Below, one piece after another: positions 47,870-57,124 of a stretch of 64,000 nt of DNA (position 1 is the first letter of the stretch; the number at the start of each line of letters is the position of its first letter). Where the stretch lies: assembly GCF_020511155.1 (NCBI RefSeq), contig NZ_CP041216.1:2852001-2916000 (forward strand), in the 5' to 3' direction. A program made the position numbers and the translations under genes. Source of the stretch: Shewanella glacialimarina. GTDB taxonomy: Bacteria > Pseudomonadota > Gammaproteobacteria > Enterobacterales > Shewanellaceae. The notes under the pieces were generated by a model. The model searched no databases. It saw only the letters and a list, made by a program, of their open reading frames with translations, and was not told where the DNA came from.

Positions 47870-49189
47870 ATGAAAAATTCTTTCTCATCCTTAAGATTGA
47901 ATCTAGCAACAACAAGCCTTGATTGGGTTATGGAACACACGATAAAGCATTCATTAAGCCTTAAAAATGCTGTCACTCTTGATGAGTTACAGCCACATAA
48001 TGTGCCTCAGTCCCCAATTGAAACCCTTTATATCCATATTCCTTTTTGCCATACCCTTTGTCGTTTTTGTTCGTTCCATAAAGTCAAATTTAACGAACAT
48101 ATTGCCAGGGAGTATTTTCAAGCTCTAAGGCAAGAAATACGCGCAGTACTCACCCAAGGTTATCGCTTTAACCGGGTTTATATTGGCGGTGGCACGACGA
48201 CTATTTTAGAAGATGAACTGATTAACACTATCGAGATGATAAAATCATTAACCTCGGTACGTGAAGTATCATGTGAGAGCGACCCAATCTATTTTAAAGA
48301 GGGCAATCCACACTTACTAAAAGGGCTAGTCGACCGCATGTCTATTGGCATACAAAGCTTTGATGATAAGATATTAAAAGCCAGCGGACGATTTGAAAAA
48401 TTTGGCAGTGGTTTACAACAAGCTGAGTATGTCAGCCGAGCCATTGAGGTTATTCCAACGGTTAATGTAGACATGATGTATGGCTTTAACATACAAACAC
48501 CTGAAACCATTGCCAACGATTTAGCGCAAACTATTCGCTTACATCCAGATCAAATTACCACTTATCCACTAACAATCGGTATTGGTAAAAATAGTAAAAA
48601 GGCGGCTTGCCTAGCGGGTCAAGCCAACGAATTATGGCCACAGTTTTTAGCTGTCAAAAAAGCAATGTCTGAGCACTATGTTATGGAGTTTCCTTGGACT
48701 TTTAGCCGAAACTATGGCAAACCGGTAAAAAATAAATATGTATTAGATGGTGAAGACTGTTTTGGCGTAGGATCGGGAGCATTTGGTCGTTTTGGTGAAC
48801 AGTTTCGCATTTCAAGCTTTGATATTCCCGATTATATCAATCGTATCAATGCGGGTCATACTGGCACTTGCTATACCAAACCATTAGAGAAAAAAGCACT
48901 GTTACAACATCATTTAATGATGATGATGGGACATGGCGTGTTAGATAATAAGCTATTAAAAAACCATACTGGCTATAGTTTATGGCAAGCTTTCCCTATA
49001 GAAATGACTTACCTGCTATCTGCTGGTGCGCTTATTAAACAAGGAGACCAATACCATACAAACACACAGGGCCAATTTATTGCTTTGAAAATGTTCTCAG
49101 GTTTTTTAGCTGGAATGGATTACCTGCGCGAACAAGCAAGGGAATTCCCCTTATCAATGCAGAATTCACCAAGCTCATATCGCGGCTAG
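47870..49189 (+). CDS. HemN/HemW-like radical SAM protein of unknown function
   Basis: 439 residues. The N-terminal TIM-barrel region has the [4Fe-4S] motif Cys 60, 64, 67 in HIPFCHTLCRFCSFHKVKF (CX3CX2C). It is followed by the HemN-type VYIGGGTTTILEDEL, VSCESDPIYF, RMSIGIQSFDDKILKASGR and VDMMYGFNIQTPETI. The C-terminal part holds GEDCFGVGSGAFGRF and a winged-helix-like tail. It resembles coproporphyrinogen III oxidase-like enzymes (HemW, HutW-type). The first 45 residues and the CRFCSF cluster differ from canonical HemW, and no heme-uptake genes are adjacent. So the substrate is open. It stands alone. Confidence 0.8.
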   Translation: MKNSFSSLRLNLATTSLDWVMEHTIKHSLSLKNAVTLDELQPHNVPQSPIETLYIHIPFCHTLCRFCSFHKVKFNEHIAREYFQALRQEIRAVLTQGYRFNRVYIGGGTTTILEDELINTIEMIKSLTSVREVSCESDPIYFKEGNPHLLKGLVDRMSIGIQSFDDKILKASGRFEKFGSGLQQAEYVSRAIEVIPTVNVDMMYGFNIQTPETIANDLAQTIRLHPDQITTYPLTIGIGKNSKKAACLAGQANELWPQFLAVKKAMSEHYVMEFPWTFSRNYGKPVKNKYVLDGEDCFGVGSGAFGRFGEQFRISSFDIPDYINRINAGHTGTCYTKPLEKKALLQHHLMMMMGHGVLDNKLLKNHTGYSLWQAFPIEMTYLLSAGALIKQGDQYHTNTQGQFIALKMFSGFLAGMDYLREQAREFPLSMQNSPSSYRG

Positions 49190-49249
49190 TTATAATGAGT
49201 CATGCCATTAGGTGTCGTATTATAAATGACATTAACATCTACCTTAATA

Positions 49250-49795
49250 TTATTGTGAGTCATCAATCTCCAATAAATACCCAAGGGCTTTTGATAACTG
49301 TGGCGAATCAGGATCGGAAATCCGGGTTGTCCAAACCACATCACCTTTTCTATCGATAAATATTGTTGTCGGTGTACCCGTAACGCCGTATTGTTTTGCA
49401 ACCGCATCACCCAGAATAAGTGTCGGCATGCCTATGCCACGGTCAGTTAACGACTGCGCGGGTGTCGCCCCTTCATCCTCATTAAAGCTTATCGCCATCA
49501 TAACCAAATCAGTCTGTTTATTTTCCAGCCTTAAGCGTTCAAGTTCTGGTTGTAACTTTTTACAATAGGGGCACCAAGTCGCCCAAAAGTGCAGCACTAT
49601 AGGTTTTCCCTTATGCTCACTTAAGGTAAACAGCTGCCCTTTTGCATCTCGTAAGCTGAAATCACTGGTTGGGCCAGCTCCAGCACTCGCATAGGTCGAC
49701 ATCAATATCAGCGGTAGCAAAATGAGTAATTTACCGCGCGTTAACCAATGCGAAATCGCATACAATGACGAAAACGATGTCACAAATTTATCCAT
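49250..49795 (-). CDS. TlpA-like thioredoxin-family protein
   Basis: 181 residues anchored or exported by an N-terminal hydrophobic segment (about 22-39, LLILLPLILMSTYASAGA). The thioredoxin fold has the redox motif WATWCPYCKKLQPEL (Cys 75 and 78) and the cis-Pro in GTPTTIFIDRKGDVV. It probably acts as a periplasmic disulfide reductase, as in cytochrome c maturation or metal-enzyme assembly. AAGG is upstream of the ATG. It converges with the radical SAM gene and is divergent from the MEST-like hydrolase. CPYC is closer to DsbE/TlpA and thioredoxin-like forms than to DsbA (CPHC). Confidence 0.88.
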   Translation of the reverse strand: MDKFVTSFSSLYAISHWLTRGKLLILLPLILMSTYASAGAGPTSDFSLRDAKGQLFTLSEHKGKPIVLHFWATWCPYCKKLQPELERLRLENKQTDLVMMAISFNEDEGATPAQSLTDRGIGMPTLILGDAVAKQYGVTGTPTTIFIDRKGDVVWTTRISDPDSPQLSKALGYLLEIDDSQ

Positions 49796-50013
49796 GGTAA
49801 TAACCTTTTTTAAGAAATTGATTTATACAACATGTGGCAAGATTCAAATACTAGACCGACAATATGACGTTTTGTATTCAATTAATAATAGTTAGTAAAG
49901 AATTTAACAGTGTTTACCACTATAGTAGTTTAGATTAACTTGTGTTCTATGTTAGATGAATGCGAGTACTTTTTGCCTTATTTAATCAAGGTCTACCTGC
50001 AATAAAGGAAGTC

Positions 50014-50943
50014 ATGCCTAATAACAACATAAACGGATCAAACACTCATAATCAGTGGCCTACCCAATGGCATCAAACAGGATTTTTCTATCCATTTATC
50101 GATGAAAAAGGCATTCAACGACAGATTTTTATCAATCAGGCTAAGAGTGATAAACCTTGTTTATTGTTGATCCATGGGTTTCCGACTAGTAGTTACGACT
50201 GGCATCTGCTTTGGTTTCACCTAAGTAAACATTTTAATCTGCTCACGTTAGACTTATTAGGTTATGGTTTATCAGATAAACCCAGTGATATTGATTACTC
50301 TTTTGCTTTGCAAGCTGACATTATTGAAGATGTATTGGCTCATCTTGGTATTCAACATTTTCACATTCTTGCCCATGATTACGGCGACACGGTTACGCAA
50401 GAGTTATTAGCCCGTCATGGTGACGCCGGCATTGATAGCGGTTTCGCCATCGACAGTACGATATTGTTAAATGGAGGGTTATTTCCTGAAACAACTCAAC
50501 CCATCTTGATCCAACGTTTACTTTTGAGTCCATTAGGATTTGTTATCGCTAAGATGTTTTCATTTAAAAAATTTAAGCAAAATTTTGATTACATTTGTTA
50601 CCAACCGTTACCCGTAGCGGAACTGGCGATTCATTGGCAGCTAATAACACAAAACCAGGGGACTAAAGTAATCCATAAGATTATTCAATATATTCGCGAA
50701 CGCAAACTACACCGAGAACGTTGGGTGAGTGCATTGCAGCAATATAAAATGCCGCTGCGATTTATCAATGGGATCTGTGACCCCGTTTCAGGCCAAGATA
50801 CCCTTATTCGTTTTGAACAGCTTATTGAACAAGCTGACACAGTTGCTTTAGTGGAAACAGGTCATTACCCTCAACTAGAAAAACCAAAAGCCGTTTTGCA
50901 GCACTGCACTAGTTTTTGGCTACAGCATAAAATTATTATTTAA
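50014..50943 (+). CDS. Alpha/beta hydrolase resembling vertebrate MEST
   Basis: About 309 residues. The nucleophile elbow is LAHDYGDTVTQELL (Asp nucleophile, as in epoxide hydrolases and dehalogenases). The oxyanion loop is LLIHGFPTSSYDW; the acid is in GICDPVSG and the histidine in TGHYPQLEKP. HDYGD, NGGLFPET, YIRERK..RERWVSAL and HYPQLE together match the vertebrate MEST/PEG1 pattern as I remember it. The reaction is unknown. The frame opens at 49960, but AAGGAAG just before the ATG at 50014 favours that start. It is a single gene. Confidence 0.85.
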   Translation: MPNNNINGSNTHNQWPTQWHQTGFFYPFIDEKGIQRQIFINQAKSDKPCLLLIHGFPTSSYDWHLLWFHLSKHFNLLTLDLLGYGLSDKPSDIDYSFALQADIIEDVLAHLGIQHFHILAHDYGDTVTQELLARHGDAGIDSGFAIDSTILLNGGLFPETTQPILIQRLLLSPLGFVIAKMFSFKKFKQNFDYICYQPLPVAELAIHWQLITQNQGTKVIHKIIQYIRERKLHRERWVSALQQYKMPLRFINGICDPVSGQDTLIRFEQLIEQADTVALVETGHYPQLEKPKAVLQHCTSFWLQHKIII

Positions 50944-51176
50944 AACAATGACAAGATTGTTACTTAACAGCTGATTTCAAAGCATTAAACTAAATTTAAG
51001 CTGTGATACTTTGTTACAAATTATACTGTCAAATACTTACTGAGTTTTTACTCAAATTGGGTTAATGTAGAAAAGATGACCATAATAAATCACTTAGCAT
51101 TAGAGACTGATGCTGTATTGCTGAAATACACCAAGCACTAATTAAGTAGTAATAAGCACTGACAAGGAACGACCTC

Positions 51177-52967
51177 ATGCCAATTTATCAAGCCCCTATT
51201 CGTGACTATCAATTCATTCTTTCTGAGTTACTGAATATTTATCAATATCAAGAATTAGCCGGATTTGACCAGGTCGATCCGGAACTAGTAGATGCTATTT
51301 TACAAGGCGTAGCTGATTTCACGACCGATATTATGCTGCCATTAAATGCAGTGGGCGATCATCAAGGTTGTAAATTAGTTGACGGCAAGGTCATTACCCC
51401 TGATGGCTTTAAAGATGCTTATAAGCAGTATGTTGAAAATGGCTGGGCAACATTAACCTGTGACCCAGAATATGGCGGACAAGGCTTACCTGAAGTGGTC
51501 GGCACATTTGCTACCGAAATGAAGACCGCTACCAATATGGCATTTGCTATGTACCCTGGCCTCACCCATGGCGCCTATTCAGCAATTCATGTGCATGGTA
51601 GTGATGCATTAAAACAAAAATATTTAGCTAAGTTAGTCAGCGGTGAATGGACAGGTACCATGAACCTGACTGAATCCCATGCGGGTACCGATTTAGCCCT
51701 ATTACGCACAAAAGCCAAGCCTTTAGGTGACGATAAATTTGCGATTAGCGGTGAAAAAATCTTTATTTCATCTGGCGATCATGACCTAGCTGAAAACATC
51801 ATCCACCTTGTATTAGCGCGATTACCTGATGCCCCAGAAGGCGTAAAAGGCATTTCACTTTTTGCAGTGCCTAAATTTCTAGTCAATGCTGATGGTAGCC
51901 TAGGCGCAGCGAATACACTGGCGGCAACGGGTCTTGAGCATAAAATGGGGATTCACGGCAATTCAACTTGCGTGATGCTTTTTGACAACGCTGTAGGTGA
52001 GCTTGTGGGCGCTGCACATCAAGGTTTACGTGCGATGTTCACCATGATGAACCAGGCTCGTTTAGGTGTAGGAATTCAAGGTTTAGGCGTATCAGATATC
52101 GCCTATCAGAATGCGTTAGTTTACGCTAAAGATCGTATTCAAGGTCGTGCACTTAGTGGCGTGAAAGAGGCCGATAAAGCCGCAGATTCAATTTTAGTAC
52201 ACGGTGATGTTCGCCGTATGCTGCTGTCGCAAAAATCATTTAATGAAGGTACCCGTGCATTAATGGGTCAACAAGCTTTGTGGCTAGATCAGGCAGAGCG
52301 CGAATCAGACCCTGTTAAAGCGAAGCAGGCTTCAGCATTAGCCGCCTTATTTACCCCTATTGTGAAAGGTTTTGTCACTGACCAAGGTTTTAAGGCCTGT
52401 GTTGATGCACAGCAAGTCTATGGTGGACATGGTTACATTAACGAATGGGGCATGGAGCAATTTGTTCGCGACATTCGTATTGCGATGATTTATGAAGGAA
52501 CCAATGGTGTGCAGGCACTGGATTTAGTTGGCCGTAAATTGTTAGCAGATAAAGGCGCAACCTTAAACCTATGGTCTGATATGGTTAAACAGTTTATTGG
52601 TCAGCACAATGGCAACGAACAAATGAAACCTTTTATTGCAGGACTAATGGATGCTGCTGGTGATCTTGAGCGTGCAACGGGCTACATTGCTAAAAGTGCG
52701 GTGACTAATCCAGATCTTATTGGTGCGGCCTCTATGGCATACATGCAATTATTTGGTATTAGTGCTTTAGCTTGGATGTGGGCTCGAATAGCCGCAACCT
52801 CTTTAGCCGCATTAGACAAAGGCACAGATGAGGCTAGTTTTTATCAAGCTAAGCTTAAAACCGGTGCATTCTTTATGGGATATTGGGTAAGCCAAACCCG
52901 CAGTCTGCGTAAGCAGATTGAAGCCAGCAGTCAACAAATTGTCGATTTTAATGATGCCGACTTTTAA
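51177..52967 (+). CDS. Acyl-CoA dehydrogenase, long (DmdC/C-terminal-domain) type
   Basis: 596 residues. The N-terminal extension, core and extra C-terminal domain are those of the DmdC-like acyl-CoA dehydrogenases. Motifs: MNLTESHAGTDLALLRTKA, KIFISSGDHDL, KMGIHGNSTCVMLFDNA, QVYGGHGYINEWGMEQFVRDIRIAMIYEGTNGVQALDLVGRKLL; the catalytic base is the Glu in MIYEGTNG. It oxidises an acyl-CoA (short or medium chain; possibly 3-methylmercaptopropionyl-CoA) and passes electrons to ETF. It is monocistronic with a shared terminator downstream. The ATG has AAGGAACGAC before it. Confidence 0.9.
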   Translation: MPIYQAPIRDYQFILSELLNIYQYQELAGFDQVDPELVDAILQGVADFTTDIMLPLNAVGDHQGCKLVDGKVITPDGFKDAYKQYVENGWATLTCDPEYGGQGLPEVVGTFATEMKTATNMAFAMYPGLTHGAYSAIHVHGSDALKQKYLAKLVSGEWTGTMNLTESHAGTDLALLRTKAKPLGDDKFAISGEKIFISSGDHDLAENIIHLVLARLPDAPEGVKGISLFAVPKFLVNADGSLGAANTLAATGLEHKMGIHGNSTCVMLFDNAVGELVGAAHQGLRAMFTMMNQARLGVGIQGLGVSDIAYQNALVYAKDRIQGRALSGVKEADKAADSILVHGDVRRMLLSQKSFNEGTRALMGQQALWLDQAERESDPVKAKQASALAALFTPIVKGFVTDQGFKACVDAQQVYGGHGYINEWGMEQFVRDIRIAMIYEGTNGVQALDLVGRKLLADKGATLNLWSDMVKQFIGQHNGNEQMKPFIAGLMDAAGDLERATGYIAKSAVTNPDLIGAASMAYMQLFGISALAWMWARIAATSLAALDKGTDEASFYQAKLKTGAFFMGYWVSQTRSLRKQIEASSQQIVDFNDADF

Positions 52968-53014
52968 TTTATAATAGCTTGATACAAATCACTTAATATA
53001 AATTTTTAGAGACT

Positions 53015-53045
53015 AAAATGCCGCTGAATTCAGCGGCATTTTTAA
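53015..53045. terminator. Terminator shared by the acyl-CoA dehydrogenase and the RimK operon
   Basis: A perfect stem AAAATGCCGCTGA/TCAGCGGCATTTT with T's on the plus side and A's on the minus side lies between convergent units. Confidence 0.85.
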
Positions 53046-53063
53046 TTCTAGCCAGCAAACTTT

Positions 53064-54077
53064 TTAAGCATATTCAGCCATAAAATCATCTAAACTATCA
53101 TTGACGATTTCAATCTCATCACCCTCAAATTGAGCAATATGGAATAAGGCTTCACCTTCATTAGTCACAGGAATATTACTATTACCAATAATGATGCCAT
53201 CAGTAGGAGCGCGCAGCGCATAAGGCTCACCACCGTGTGGGTTAACAATATAAGCTAAGATATTGCCTTTATTAACCCTTTCACCCAGCTTAAGCTTAAT
53301 GTTAATCAAACCATCAGCTTCACTTCTTACCCAATAGCTGCGACTGGCGTTAACACTATTGCCTTTGATGCGAATACGGCCTTTAACCATTTCTAAGTGG
53401 CGCATGACATTTAATACACCATTAAGACCCGACTTAATCGACATTTCACTAAAGCGTAAGGCTTCACCTGCCTCGTATAAAATACAAGGTATGCCTTTAC
53501 CGTTAGCATAGCCCCGCATAGAACCTGTGACATTTTTAGACGTCATTATCACAGGTGCGCCGAAGGCATTTGCCATGCCAAACATCACTTCATCATCGGT
53601 ATCACAACGGATTTGAGGTAAGTTGTCACGGTGAACGGCACCGGTATGTAAATCTATAATGTGCGTCGCCCGATCAACTAATGTATGCGACACCAAATGG
53701 GCTAAACGACTAGCCAAAGCCCCTTTTGATGACCCAGGAAAACATCGATTCAAATCTCGACGATCTGGTAAGTATCGTGATTGCTGAATAAAACCAAACA
53801 CGTTAACAATAGGCACGACAAGTATGGTACCTGTTAACGATTTAGCATTTATTTTGCTTAACAAACGTCGACAAATTTCAATACCATTTAGCTCATCACC
53901 ATGGATAGCGGCGCACACTAATAAAGTCGGCCCGGCTTTTAGGCCATGGAAAACTTCAACATGTAACTCCATAGGTGTATCGTTATAAAGCCTTGCCGCA
54001 GGTAGCTTAACGCTTTGTTGCGTGCCAGCTTTAACGCTCACTTCACCAAGAGTGAAAGCTTCGCGTTTTTTGACCAT
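53064..54077 (-). CDS. AstE/aspartoacylase-like M14 zinc carboxypeptidase
   Basis: 337 residues of the succinylglutamate desuccinylase/aspartoacylase family. Zinc ligands are His 59 and Glu 62 in AAIHGDELNGIEICR and His 144 in IIDLHTGAVHR. The substrate-binding RRDLNRCFPG lies between them, and the catalytic Glu is in ILYEAGEALRF. A C-terminal beta domain follows. The start codon follows the rimK stop directly with no bases between, so it is the third gene of rimB-rimK. The neighbours suggest that it removes RimK-added glutamates or trims such tails, not arginine catabolism. This is inference from context. Confidence 0.88.
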   Translation of the reverse strand: MVKKREAFTLGEVSVKAGTQQSVKLPAARLYNDTPMELHVEVFHGLKAGPTLLVCAAIHGDELNGIEICRRLLSKINAKSLTGTILVVPIVNVFGFIQQSRYLPDRRDLNRCFPGSSKGALASRLAHLVSHTLVDRATHIIDLHTGAVHRDNLPQIRCDTDDEVMFGMANAFGAPVIMTSKNVTGSMRGYANGKGIPCILYEAGEALRFSEMSIKSGLNGVLNVMRHLEMVKGRIRIKGNSVNASRSYWVRSEADGLINIKLKLGERVNKGNILAYIVNPHGGEPYALRAPTDGIIIGNSNIPVTNEGEALFHIAQFEGDEIEIVNDSLDDFMAEYA

Positions 54078-54983
54078 TTAACCCGTCCCTTTGGTTTTAG
54101 AGCTGCTTTTTGTAGAATTCTTTTCAATAAATTGAATAATCTTATCGGCTACATCAATACCGGTAGCTTTTTCAATGCCTTCAAGACCTGGTGATGAGTT
54201 CACCTCCATCACGAGTGGACCATGTTTAGAACGTAAAATATCAACACCAGCAACATTCAGCCCCATTGTTTTAGCGGCTCGAATCGCAGTAGAGCGCTCT
54301 TCTGGCGTTAGCTTAACCACAGTTGCCGTACCACCACGGTGTAAGTTAGAGCGGAACTCGCCAGCTAACGCTTGACGCTTCATTGCAGCAATCACTTTAT
54401 CACCAATCACAAAGCAACGAATGTCAGCCCCACCGGCTTCAGCGATATATTCCTGCACCATGATGTTGGCTTTAAGCCCCATAAAGGCTTCAATAACAGA
54501 CTCAGCCGCTTTACGCGTCTCAGCAAGTACTACGCCAATACCTTGGGTACCTTCAAGTAGTTTAATCACACACGGTGCGCCGCCAACCATATCTAATAAA
54601 TCAGGTACGTCGGCAGGCTTGTTTGCAAAACCGGTAACTGGTAAGCCAATATTTTTACGAGATAATAACTGTAATGAACGTAATTTATCGCGTGAACGCG
54701 TAATCGCCACAGATTCGTTTAATGGATGAGTGCCCATCATTTCAAATTGACGTAAAACAGCAGTACCGTAGAAGGTCACAGAAGCACCAATACGAGGGAT
54801 AACAGCATCAAACTTAGGCAATTCAACACCACGAGCATGAATACTTGGTGCATTCATGTTGATGTTCATATAACACTTTAATGGGTCGATAACTTTAACT
54901 TCATGCCCACGAGCTTCAGCGGCTTCTTTTAAACGATTGGTGGAATAAAGATTCTTATTCCGTGACATAATTGCAATGTGCAT
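54078..54983 (-). CDS. rimK: RimK-type alpha-L-glutamate ligase
   Basis: ATP-grasp ligase of 301 residues that adds glutamates to the C-terminus of ribosomal protein S6 in E. coli. Start [25 protein letters not shown]-grasp residues in [20 protein letters not shown] and [27 protein letters not shown]; metal site [23 protein letters not shown]. Length and motifs are normal. GGAG of the ribosome site is inside the end of rimB, one base before the ATG of rimK. It forms an operon with the zinc protease and the M14 peptidase. Confidence 0.95.
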   Translation of the reverse strand: MHIAIMSRNKNLYSTNRLKEAAEARGHEVKVIDPLKCYMNINMNAPSIHARGVELPKFDAVIPRIGASVTFYGTAVLRQFEMMGTHPLNESVAITRSRDKLRSLQLLSRKNIGLPVTGFANKPADVPDLLDMVGGAPCVIKLLEGTQGIGVVLAETRKAAESVIEAFMGLKANIMVQEYIAEAGGADIRCFVIGDKVIAAMKRQALAGEFRSNLHRGGTATVVKLTPEERSTAIRAAKTMGLNVAGVDILRSKHGPLVMEVNSSPGLEGIEKATGIDVADKIIQFIEKNSTKSSSKTKGTG

Positions 54984-54984
54984 T

Positions 54985-55416
54985 TTACTCTCCAGTTATA
55001 TAAGATGCTGCTGAATCCACTAAAAAACGTCCTTCCAGTGCTCGGCGACCTAACAACATACGAAATTTCATATTATCTCTATTGGTTAGGGTGAGTTCGA
55101 TATCGAACTGCTTTCTACCGATAATGATTGGTGTTTTAATTACATACCGTTTAGTCACGTGTCCACCAGAATCGCTAACATTACGGCGATCAAAAATGGG
55201 GAATTCACAGATAACTTCACGTTCAGATTCTTGTTCAGGATGCAACCATACACGCACCCACTTTTCTTTTTCTTTTTGGAACGGTTTAATTTTAAAAGCA
55301 TGTAAACAAGAGGTTTTTGCCCCTGTATCTACCTTAATTTTGACTTTTTCATTGCCAATTTCAGGAAACGTGCCCCATTCTCGCCATCCCACTATATCGA
55401 GGGTTTGTTTCGTCAT
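54985..55416 (-). CDS. rimB: RimB-like retropepsin-type ATP-dependent zinc protease
   Basis: 143 residues of the aspartic-protease-like family usually found with RimK: active-site [18 protein letters not shown] (Asp 30), then [24 protein letters not shown]. In Pseudomonas RimB is a protease of polyglutamylated RpsF tails that works with RimK. AAGGA lies six bases before the ATG. It is the first gene of the three-gene operon; its stop is one base from the rimK ATG. It was long annotated as an ATP-dependent zinc protease although no ATPase motif is visible in it. Confidence 0.88.
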   Translation of the reverse strand: MTKQTLDIVGWREWGTFPEIGNEKVKIKVDTGAKTSCLHAFKIKPFQKEKEKWVRVWLHPEQESEREVICEFPIFDRRNVSDSGGHVTKRYVIKTPIIIGRKQFDIELTLTNRDNMKFRMLLGRRALEGRFLVDSAASYITGE

Positions 55417-55704
55417 GGTCAGTCCTTACGTTTAAAGGAAATAAGTCTTTCTCGAATAACTTGTCCGATACTACTCATCAAATGTCATATCATCTACTGC
55501 ATACTTGAGTATGCGAGAAAGTCAGTTAATCATAGCTAATATCAATCAATTTTGGCGCAATATACACTGCATTTTTAATAAAACAAATTTTTTTAATTAG
55601 AATTTTTACGTTAGTATTATCAACCATAACGCTTTACAAACACGCACTCAACAGACTAATACTAACCTATTAATAATAAAAGATTTAATTATTAAGGCAT
55701 AACA

Positions 55705-56376
55705 ATGTTCACTCACAATAGCTTCCTATTTTTAACCGAGCTAAATCAGCATAATGACCGTGATTGGTTTAAAGCCAATCAACCTCGTTATGAAGCTCAA
55801 GTGCGTACACCCGCATTACAATTTATTGAAGCCATGCAAGGGCCTATTTTATCCTTGTCACCACGTTTTAATGCTGTGCCCAAAAAAGTCGGCGGCAGCT
55901 TAATGCGCCCCCAAAGAGATAGTCGTTTTAGTAAAGATAAAACACCTTATAAAACTAATATTGGGATTCAATTTAAACATTTCCAGGCTAAAGATGTCCA
56001 TTCACCTGGGTTTTATGTGCATTTAGCCAATAATGAATGTTTTATCGCTGCAGGTATTTGGCATCCAGAATCAACAGCCTTAAATGCCATAAGACACTGT
56101 ATCGATGAAAACCCTAATGGCTATAAAAAAGCGTTACAAGCGATAGAAAGAGCAGGATTTGTTATGACAGGTGACAGTTTAGTCAGACCACCAAGGGGAT
56201 TTGATAAAGATCATCCGCTACTTACTGAACTAAAACGGAAAGACTTTATCGCGCTAAAGACGATAACTGAAGCACAAGTTTGCCGGGCTGATTTTGTCGA
56301 GTTCTGTCAAATGGAATTTCAAAAAACGACTCAATTAATGGCCTATCTGTGTTTTGCGCTTGAGTTAGATTACTAA
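55705..56376 (+). CDS. DUF2461 family protein (TIGR02453)
   Basis: 223 residues with the family pattern: FLFLTELNQHNDRDWFKANQPRYE at the start, RDSRFSKDKTPYKTNIGIQF (about 71-90), GFYVHLANNECFIAAGIWHPE, and LKRKDFIALK near the end. It is cytosolic. The function of the family is not known. The gene stands alone, divergent from rimB, with no terminator T-run but a GTTGCC/GGCAAC hairpin just after the stop (56381-56404). Confidence 0.88.
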   Translation: MFTHNSFLFLTELNQHNDRDWFKANQPRYEAQVRTPALQFIEAMQGPILSLSPRFNAVPKKVGGSLMRPQRDSRFSKDKTPYKTNIGIQFKHFQAKDVHSPGFYVHLANNECFIAAGIWHPESTALNAIRHCIDENPNGYKKALQAIERAGFVMTGDSLVRPPRGFDKDHPLLTELKRKDFIALKTITEAQVCRADFVEFCQMEFQKTTQLMAYLCFALELDY

Positions 56377-56538
56377 ACTGTTGCCGATAAACCTAATGGC
56401 AACTAAATATAATCTTTGTGCATCATTAATAATACCAACAGTAATATAGCCATACATTCAATCAAGAAAGAGATGCGTCAGTAGCTTAAAAAGCTTATCT
56501 AGCAAAAGAGTTAAAGCAAAGTAATAATGATGAAACAG

Positions 56539-56907
56539 CTAAGCCGCATTTGCTCGCATGCCATGGGGTACGGGTACCCCATTAGCATTTATGTTAACAA
56601 AGACCATTTTATCGACACTGGCTATAGGTGCCTGAGTGACTTTGTTGCGTACTTTACAACGAATAGTCACTGAGCTTTGACCTAAACTTACACTTTCAAA
56701 ACCAAATTCAAGCATATCGCCAACCAATCCTGGAGTCATAAAGCTGATCTCGGCAATCAGCTTAGCAACATGGCATTGGCTGTTCATTTGGCAACTGGCA
56801 AATATTGTTGCCTGTTCATTTATCCAACTCAATAGCTGACCGCAGCATAGAGTATGGCTACTGTTTAAATGGACCGGAAGTATTAAGTGGCGGCTGTAGT
56901 ATTTCAT
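56539..56907 (-). CDS. Hotdog-fold acyl-CoA thioesterase, YciA-like
   Basis: 122 residues of a single hotdog domain. CCGQLLSWINEQATIFAS is the counterpart of the GGQLLSWIDE active-site helix of YciA. ISFMTPGLVGDMLEFGFE and DKMVFVNINANGVPVPHG follow. The catalytic acid position of the helix reads N-E, as against D-E in many relatives. It would hydrolyse short or medium acyl-CoAs. The family runs about 130 residues, so this one is a little short. AGGG lies eight bases before the ATG. It is a single gene. Confidence 0.8.
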   Translation of the reverse strand: MKYYSRHLILPVHLNSSHTLCCGQLLSWINEQATIFASCQMNSQCHVAKLIAEISFMTPGLVGDMLEFGFESVSLGQSSVTIRCKVRNKVTQAPIASVDKMVFVNINANGVPVPHGMRANAA

Positions 56908-57124
56908 AAGAAAACCCTTTAGTTATTAATAAGAAACTCTTGTATCACTAAAGAGGTAGCAAAGTTCAAGCCAGTTTTAGTCACCTTAATAATCAATTAC
57001 TTATATGATTGATTAATAAAAACTGCCCTATAACGGAATTATATTTGCACTATTTAACGCCATTCAAGGCATCACTCATATCACGAATGACGTTTACTAT
57101 CAGCGGATAAAAGTACGGCCCTAG

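Noticed and set aside
49186..49410. Leftward ORF overlapping the TlpA-like gene
   Set aside because: Different frame of the same DNA; no family character.
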